From positions 1-10,028 of the forward strand of contig JAGFXV010000028.1 of assembly GCA_017861475.1 (NCBI GenBank): 10,028 nt of DNA. The letters run 5' to 3'. The DNA comes from Bacillota bacterium. Its GTDB lineage: Bacteria; Bacillota; Syntrophomonadia; Syntrophomonadales; Syntrophomonadaceae. A program made the position numbers and the translations under genes. Positions 5,659 to 10,028 of this stretch are shown here, piece after piece (positions within the stretch are counted from its first letter, which is position 1; each line of letters starts with the position of its first letter). Under the pieces are notes generated by a model. It was given only the letters and a program-made list of their open reading frames with translations. It searched no databases and had not been told where the DNA came from.

Positions 5659-6252
5659 TTGCTAAGCGATGAAAAGTTGGCTCAGCAAATATTATCAGGT
5701 GATACGGCAGCCTTTGAAGAGCTGATGAACAGATATAAAAAATCGATATTTACGATTGCCTATCGGATGATGGGCAACTACCACGAAGCCGAGGATATTT
5801 GTCAGGATGTATTTATTACAGTCTACAATAAGATGTATCAATTTGACAGCAGCAAAAAGCTCGGCCCGTGGATCCATAGAATTGCTGTAAATACCTGTAT
5901 AAGTACTTTGCGAAAAAGAAACAAAGTAGTAGCAATTAGTTTTGACGAGACCTATGTTCCCGGCAATGATTTAGAATTAAATGACCTTTATGAAGATCCT
6001 CATTTGATTATTGAGCGGCAGGAACTGAAAACCGAAATCGAAAGTGCACTGATGGAATTACCTGAATCCTACCGGATTGTATTGATTTTGCGCTATCAAT
6101 TGGATTTAAAGAACCAGGAAATTGCCGAAATAATCGGTATAAGCCGGGAAAATGTTGATGTAAAGATTCATCGGGCACGTAAAGCACTGCGAAAAACTAT
6201 TCTGAAAAGATGGAATGGAGGTGAGCTCAAAAATGAACTGCCAGCACTATAG
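5659..6252 (+). CDS. ECF-type RNA polymerase sigma factor (SigW-like)
   Basis: Group IV sigma factor directing RNA polymerase to stress or envelope promoters. The 197-residue product is normal for the class. Region 2 spans about residues 20-88, with EAEDICQDVF for core binding and -10 recognition and PWIHRIAVNTC at its end. A loose acidic linker follows, then region 4 at about 128-180, with LPESYRIVLILRY and the helix-turn-helix NQEIAEIIGISRENV, then HRARKALRK. Start is TTG 5659 with AGGAGG (5644-5649) 9 bases before it. The 3' end overlaps the anti-sigma gene by 20 bases, so the two are translated together. Its target promoters cannot be told from the window, and no autoregulatory ECF promoter is convincing upstream. 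Confidence 0.92.
   Translation: MLSDEKLAQQILSGDTAAFEELMNRYKKSIFTIAYRMMGNYHEAEDICQDVFITVYNKMYQFDSSKKLGPWIHRIAVNTCISTLRKRNKVVAISFDETYVPGNDLELNDLYEDPHLIIERQELKTEIESALMELPESYRIVLILRYQLDLKNQEIAEIIGISRENVDVKIHRARKALRKTILKRWNGGELKNELPAL
6217..6224 (+). promoter_or_regulatory. SD that fixes the anti-sigma start
   Basis: GGAGGTGA inside the sigma coding sequence, 8 bases before ATG 6233. The upstream in-frame ATG at 6215 overlaps this SD and is excluded. Confidence 0.8.
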
Positions 6253-7303
6253 AGATTTAATGTTCGATTACTTTGAGGGTGCGCTTGATTCTCCCATGCA
6301 GGATGAAATCAAGTTGCATCTGTGCAACTGTGAATTTTGCCGGCGTCAATTTGAGCTGACCGAGCAGGAAGATCAAATCCTTAAAGATACCAGTGACATT
6401 CCTGAATTTAGCGATGCCTTTAATAGCAGTGTCATGGCTATGATCAAAGCCGGCGCAGGCAACAGCCAAATCATAGTTATGGAAAGAAAACCCCGTTTCA
6501 GATGGTTGCCGGCTTTCTCCAAGGCTTCCATTGCTGCCATCCTGCTTTTGTCCTGCTTATACGTACCGGGTATTCTGCCCCATTTTCAGAATTCAAAAAC
6601 GCCTCAACAAGCTGCTTTGATAAAGAATTCTTTAACTCCTCCAGCTTCGATTTTGCCCCAGGATAGTATCAAGGAAAAGACAGGCACAAAACAATTAGCC
6701 GATCTGAATGCTGGCGCAGGGATTGAAACACAGGACGCACTGAAAAAAGAATCTGCGAATGATATAACTTCATCATCTGAGCAGTTATTGCAAAACGAAA
6801 CCCAGCCTGATGTATTTATGGCCAAGAATCTGCCTGATTCTGATAATCCTTCTGAAAATGGAACACAAGGTGGCACTGCACCAGCCGCAGGTGAAACGAG
6901 CCGATCGCTGCAATCCAGCTTGCGATTTGCCGGCATTAATAATAACCCAAGTATTTACAATATCCCCGATGGATTTGTTCTCAAAGAGACCAACAATATT
7001 TCAGAGACCCAGGTAGCATACAGTTATGAAGACCCTTCTGTCCAGAAAAGCTTTGTCGTTAATGTCTTTTCCGCCAATCCCGTGGCAGAAATAAAAGCAG
7101 CTGAAGACCAGTCTGTTATAAAGGCCAAAGAACCTAAAACGATTGAATTAGATAATATTGCTGCACTTAATAATAAGTCCAATAGGACAATTGAATATAA
7201 TGGGGCAGCCTGGCAAATAACTGTTACCGGTAACATGAGCCAGGAAGAACTCGACCGGATTGCCGGAGAAATAAGTCTTGAACCGTTATCCAGCCAGCCA
7301 TAG
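6233..7303 (+). CDS. Membrane-anchored zinc-finger anti-sigma factor
   Basis: Partner of the overlapping sigma gene; it should hold that sigma factor at the membrane until a signal releases it. The 356-residue product starts MNCQHYRDLMFDYFEGALD. It carries the ZAS motif H29-x3-C33-x2-C36 together with C3, then one transmembrane segment at about 95-115 (ASIAAILLLSCLYVPGIL). A long Ser/Thr/Asn/Gln/Pro-rich linker outside the cell runs to about 235. The C-terminal globular part (about 240-350), starting near IPDGFVLKE and ending with YNGAAWQITVTGNMSQEEL, resembles the DUF4367 domain seen on other Firmicute anti-sigma factors. Release is probably by regulated proteolysis (inference from family). 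Its stop is 19 bases from the convergent ABC ATPase stop. Confidence 0.88.
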   Translation: MNCQHYRDLMFDYFEGALDSPMQDEIKLHLCNCEFCRRQFELTEQEDQILKDTSDIPEFSDAFNSSVMAMIKAGAGNSQIIVMERKPRFRWLPAFSKASIAAILLLSCLYVPGILPHFQNSKTPQQAALIKNSLTPPASILPQDSIKEKTGTKQLADLNAGAGIETQDALKKESANDITSSSEQLLQNETQPDVFMAKNLPDSDNPSENGTQGGTAPAAGETSRSLQSSLRFAGINNNPSIYNIPDGFVLKETNNISETQVAYSYEDPSVQKSFVVNVFSANPVAEIKAAEDQSVIKAKEPKTIELDNIAALNNKSNRTIEYNGAAWQITVTGNMSQEELDRIAGEISLEPLSSQP

Positions 7304-7322
7304 ATAAATAAATTAAGATTTC

Positions 7323-8048
7323 CTAAGCATTTTCAAGCAGAGATAATATTCTCTGCTTTATTATTTCTGCTTCCTGTCTGTTTTCTTTTAGTGACGTTGT
7401 TTCTATTTTCAGTTGTACTTTGGCTGGACGAGGTGACAGAACATAAATCGTATCAGCTAAAAGCAATGCTTCATCAATGTCATGGGTCACAAATATGACC
7501 GAAGGTTTATTGTTTTGCCACAGGTCTTTTAGCCACAACTGCATTTTACGACGGGTTATCGCATCCAAGCCGGCAAACGGCTCGTCAAAAAGCATGATAT
7601 CACTGGTAAAAAGATAGGTGCGTAACAATGCCGCCCTTTGTCTCATTCCTCCGGAGAGCTGCTGCGGATAATAATTTTCAAAACCTTCCAGGCCAAAGTC
7701 TTTCAAGTGTTGACAGGCAATTTCATGTGCTTTCTTTCTGGCCATTCCCTTAAGCAATAAAGGAATGGCCACATTATCGAGAATGTCCTTATGCGGCAAA
7801 AGCAGGCTTTTTTGCTGCATATAACTGATTCTGCCGGTACGTCCGGTCCAATCCTCCCCATCAATTTCAATCCTGCCTTGATCAGGAGAGATCAAACCGG
7901 CGATTATATTTAACAATGTGCTTTTGCCGCAGCCACTGGTCCCAAGAATAACAGCAAATTCATGATTATCAACGGTGAGTGAAATATTATCCAGGGTAAA
8001 AAGCTGGTCCATGCTTTTGCTGATATCACTGATTTTTACACAAGGCAA
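7323..8048 (-). CDS. thiZ: ABC transporter ATP-binding protein (ThiZ-like)
   Basis: Cytosolic ATPase powering the ThiX/ThiY importer encoded just upstream. The 241-residue product has Walker A GTSGCGKST at 36-44, a Q-loop at Y-M-Q-Q (76-79), the signature LSGGMRQR at 131-138, Walker B IMLFDE at 151-156, a D-loop (GLD) and switch H189. It belongs to the nitrate/sulfonate/taurine-type ATPases (SsuB, TauB, ThiZ), and the ThiY-like neighbour decides for ThiZ. Start is TTG 8048: GGAGGG (8061-8056) lies 7 bases upstream and no ATG fits. It begins 3 bases after the lipoprotein stop, so translation is coupled. The last codons (Q-R-I-L-S-L-L) also encode a hairpin that serves the opposite strand. No terminator for this operon is evident. 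Confidence 0.88.
   Translation of the reverse strand: MPCVKISDISKSMDQLFTLDNISLTVDNHEFAVILGTSGCGKSTLLNIIAGLISPDQGRIEIDGEDWTGRTGRISYMQQKSLLLPHKDILDNVAIPLLLKGMARKKAHEIACQHLKDFGLEGFENYYPQQLSGGMRQRAALLRTYLFTSDIMLFDEPFAGLDAITRRKMQLWLKDLWQNNKPSVIFVTHDIDEALLLADTIYVLSPRPAKVQLKIETTSLKENRQEAEIIKQRILSLLENA
7335..7368 (+). terminator. Terminator of the sigma/anti-sigma operon, inside the thiZ coding end
   Basis: AAGCAGAG (7335-7342) pairs perfectly with CTCTGCTT (7351-7358) across an 8-base loop, followed on the plus strand by TATTATTTCT. On the minus strand the hairpin is followed by GAAAATGC, so only the plus strand has a U-rich tail. It begins 31 bases after the anti-sigma stop and lies wholly within thiZ. 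Confidence 0.6.
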
Positions 8049-8051
8049 GGT

Positions 8052-9053
8052 TTAACCCTCCTGCTTCGGTAAATATTGATTGGTAAATGCTTTGTTTACA
8101 TCTATGTTTTTATCTATCAGTTTGTTGTTGAACATGAAATCAGCATAGCCTTTCCATACTTCTGATTTCATTTCACCCCAGCGCGGGGCGTCGGATTGAT
8201 ACTCTTTGGCCAGATATTTCTGGCTGGCAACAACCAAATCTTTATTCAGCTCGGGAGCATTTTTCAGCAGGATTGCCGCAGCTTTATCCGGTGATTTAAC
8301 AGCATAATCATAACCCTTGGCAGTAGCACGCATAAATTTTGTAACCAATTCAGGGTTTTTGGAAATTTCCGCTTCACTGGCAATAATTACCGGGGTATAG
8401 TAATCAAATACTTTATCTTCATTTTTTAACTCGATAAAGTTAAGATCCATGCCTTTTTGCTCAGCCTCAATTCCTGTCCACCCATAAAATATCCAGGAAA
8501 AATCTATGCCTTTTTGCATGCTGGCAAAGAAGTCTGCATCTCCAATATTGACTATTTTTAATTTGTTGAAATCAGCTCCGTATTTTGTCATTAAGGCTTT
8601 CAACACCGCAGTTTCAGCTGGCGATCCCCAACCACCGTAGGTTTTTCCTTCAAAATCCCGGGGAGATTTTATATTTTTATCAAGCGGCGACGCAAAGCCG
8701 GATGTATTATGCTGGATTACCGCGGCCAGCGCCACGACAGGGATATCCTGGGAACGGGCGGTGGTCACTTCCTCCTGATAGCTAATAGCAAAATCTGCTT
8801 TACCGGCTGCGATCAACTGCGGGTTTCCTCCCTCTGACGGCTGAACGATCTCCACATCCAATCCTTCCGCTTTATAATATCCGAGGTCTTTGGCTGCATA
8901 TATTCCGGTATGGTTGGTATTGGGGAACCAATCCAACAATACAGACACTTTTTGTAATGAAACAGTTTGCGCTTCTTTCTTTTTGGTTGTACAACCGGTT
9001 AAGCCAGTCAGCAAAACACATATCGTTAATATAAGGCATATGATCTTTTTCAT
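8052..9053 (-). CDS. thiY: ThiY-like substrate-binding lipoprotein (thiamine pyrimidine precursor)
   Basis: Extracytoplasmic binding protein of the NMT1/THI5-like family, expected to capture formylaminopyrimidine or a related HMP precursor and hand it to the permease. The 333-residue product has a lipoprotein signal ([21 protein letters not shown]) with lipobox LTGC and acylated C21. The mature part has the ThiY block [20 protein letters not shown], then [27 protein letters not shown] and [13 protein letters not shown]. Start: ATGs also occur at 9062 and 9059, but the AGAGG SD abuts them; it is 9 bases from ATG 9053, which gives the normal M-K-K opening. It follows the permease by 48 bases and precedes thiZ by 3. 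A related substrate such as a sulfonate is less likely given the conserved block and the thiamine-binding neighbour. Confidence 0.88.
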   Translation of the reverse strand: MKKIICLILTICVLLTGLTGCTTKKKEAQTVSLQKVSVLLDWFPNTNHTGIYAAKDLGYYKAEGLDVEIVQPSEGGNPQLIAAGKADFAISYQEEVTTARSQDIPVVALAAVIQHNTSGFASPLDKNIKSPRDFEGKTYGGWGSPAETAVLKALMTKYGADFNKLKIVNIGDADFFASMQKGIDFSWIFYGWTGIEAEQKGMDLNFIELKNEDKVFDYYTPVIIASEAEISKNPELVTKFMRATAKGYDYAVKSPDKAAAILLKNAPELNKDLVVASQKYLAKEYQSDAPRWGEMKSEVWKGYADFMFNNKLIDKNIDVNKAFTNQYLPKQEG

Positions 9054-9101
9054 TTCCATCATCCTCTCACTTTGGTTGAAACTTCCCTTGAAAAGTAAAA
9101 T

Positions 9102-9884
9102 CTACTGATTATTTATCCATTCCTCCTTTAGATGATTCCAGGGAGTCAATAGATACTCTATGAAATCGATTACCTTAACGATCAATAAACTTAGAACAGA
9201 AATGATCACCACAGCAGCCAGGACCTGATCTACTCGAAATGATTTCTGGGACAAGGTCATATAATAGCCCAGACCATGCTGCGCTCCCAGCCACTCACCA
9301 ATCACCGCCGCCATAATGCTATAGGATGCTGAAATTTTCAGGCCTGAAAAAAAAGCCGGCATGGCCGCGGGCAGCTTGACCATATTAAATATAGCGATGC
9401 GATTTGCTCCCATTGAACGAAAAAGGTTTATCAAATCTGGATCGATCGAATTAAGTCCATTTATCAGACTGATCGCTGCCGGGAAGAAACATACCAGGAT
9501 AACTACTATGATTTTAGGCAACAGTCCCCAGCCAAACCAGATTAAAAACAACGGTGCCAAAGTAATGATCGGAATCGTCTGTGACAATATCAGCACCGGG
9601 TAAAATGCTCTGTTCAGCCAGTGAATATTATTCAGCATAAAAGCAGTAATAAAGGCGATCACTATAGCCAGGACAAAACCCAGCAATGCTTCTTCCAGTG
9701 TGATCAGTGTATGCATCATTAATATTTCGCAACTTGCTGCCAGTGTTCCCAGAATCTGAACCGGTCCGGGCAAAATATACTGCGGTATATGCTCCACTCT
9801 GACCAGTGTTTCCCAGAGAAAAAGCACAAGCACGACCGTTATGTAAGGTACCAGTTTATTGACGATACTTGCTGATCTTTTCAT
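9102..9884 (-). CDS. thiX: ABC transporter permease (ThiX-like)
   Basis: Inner-membrane channel subunit of the importer. The 260-residue product has about six hydrophobic segments, beginning VPYITVVLVLFLWETLV, and belongs to the BPD-type permeases near SsuC/TauC/ThiX. The cytoplasmic EAA-like coupling loop is visible as SMGANRIAIFNMVKLPAAMP and would dock on the ThiZ ATPase. Start: GGAG (9897-9894) lies 9 bases before ATG 9884 and 6 bases before an in-frame TTG at 9887, so either could be used; ATG is chosen. The gene overlaps the end of the upstream thiamine-binding gene by 29 bases, so translation is probably coupled. Specificity is inferred from its neighbours, not from the permease sequence. 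Confidence 0.87.
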   Translation of the reverse strand: MKRSASIVNKLVPYITVVLVLFLWETLVRVEHIPQYILPGPVQILGTLAASCEILMMHTLITLEEALLGFVLAIVIAFITAFMLNNIHWLNRAFYPVLILSQTIPIITLAPLFLIWFGWGLLPKIIVVILVCFFPAAISLINGLNSIDPDLINLFRSMGANRIAIFNMVKLPAAMPAFFSGLKISASYSIMAAVIGEWLGAQHGLGYYMTLSQKSFRVDQVLAAVVIISVLSLLIVKVIDFIEYLLTPWNHLKEEWINNQ

Positions 9885-10028
9885 CAATCGTTACTCCGTT
9901 TGGTTTATAATCTATTTTCACGACGGCGATGACCCGTTCAATCCCTGTTTCGGTACAGATCTCAAGAGATTTTTTAACAATTTGCAATAAGGTGTCAAGA
10001 TCCCCCTCTACAGTCGTTTCCATTGGTC
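9856..10028 (-). CDS. MTH1187-family thiamine-binding protein, C-terminal part (5' truncated)
   Basis: First visible gene of the thi transport operon, cut by the window end. The frame is open from 10028 to TAA (9858-9856) and gives 56 residues: the start reads PMETTVEGDLDTLL, the middle ETGIERVIAVVKIDYK and the end DEKISKYRQ. This matches the C-terminal part of the PF01910 proteins (MTH1187, YkoF-like), small cytosolic ferredoxin-fold proteins of about 95-100 residues that bind thiamine or its pyrimidine part. The T-T-V-E-G strand, the G-x-E-R-V turn and the final E-K motif are family features. Its role may be to sense or hold the imported compound (inference). The ATG at 10023 is internal: the reading frame runs past it, with a likely Gly-Pro before the Met. 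The last 29 bases overlap thiX. Confidence 0.8.
   Translation of the reverse strand, partial: PMETTVEGDLDTLLQIVKKSLEICTETGIERVIAVVKIDYKPNGVTIDEKISKYRQ

Noticed and set aside
6215..6232. ATG 6215 as the anti-sigma start
   Set aside because: It overlaps GGAGGTGA, which is correctly spaced for ATG 6233; ZAS proteins normally begin with M-x-C.
7304..7322. Terminator for the thi operon on the minus strand
   Set aside because: The sequence after the thiZ stop is AT-rich but has no stem, and the hairpin inside thiZ has no U-tail in that direction.
9054..9101. Regulatory site in the thiX-thiY gap
   Set aside because: The 48 bases between the thiX stop and the thiY start show only an SD; no dyad or promoter was convincing.

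Overview
The window looks like chromosome from a low-GC, probably anaerobic Firmicute of the Clostridia or Negativicutes. The support is indirect: Bacillota-type Shine-Dalgarno (SD) sequences (AGGAGG, GGAGGTG) before nearly every gene, frequent TTG starts, U-tailed terminators, a SigW-like ECF sigma/zinc anti-sigma pair, and the end of a large 2-hydroxyacyl-CoA dehydratase activase-related protein typical of anaerobes. Genus cannot be fixed from this sequence. No mobile element, tRNA, rRNA or CRISPR array is visible.

Layout. Bases 1-1542 (+) are the 3' end of the activase-related gene. A hairpin that can work in both directions (1557-1608) separates it from a convergent pyrimidine-salvage unit on the minus strand: upp (uracil phosphoribosyltransferase), then an NCS2 uracil permease. 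The gap between these two carries a PyrR-like hairpin loop. Upstream of upp is a small self-contained minus-strand unit with promoter, folded leader, an unrecognised 52-residue protein (3794-3952) and terminator. Next come an Mrp/NBP35-type Fe-S P-loop ATPase (minus) and a YaiI/YqxD family protein (minus). A dyad-rich divergent gap (5475-5658) leads to an overlapping ECF sigma/anti-sigma operon on the plus strand (5659-7303). Its likely terminator lies inside the 3' end of the convergent ABC ATPase gene.

Bases 7323-10028 (minus) are a four-gene thiamine-precursor uptake operon in the order MTH1187-family thiamine-binding protein (partial, cut by the window end), ThiX-type permease, ThiY-type lipoprotein and ThiZ-type ATPase. 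The first two genes overlap by 29 bases and the last two are 3 bases apart. The cluster probably imports a pyrimidine precursor of thiamine. Any TPP riboswitch would lie beyond base 10028.

Most genes belong to well-known families. The less ordinary content is the 52-residue gene with its SD-sequestering leader, the PyrR-like loop before the permease, dyads at the mrp, upp and sigma control regions, and the terminator embedded in coding sequence. No complete new multi-gene system is evident.
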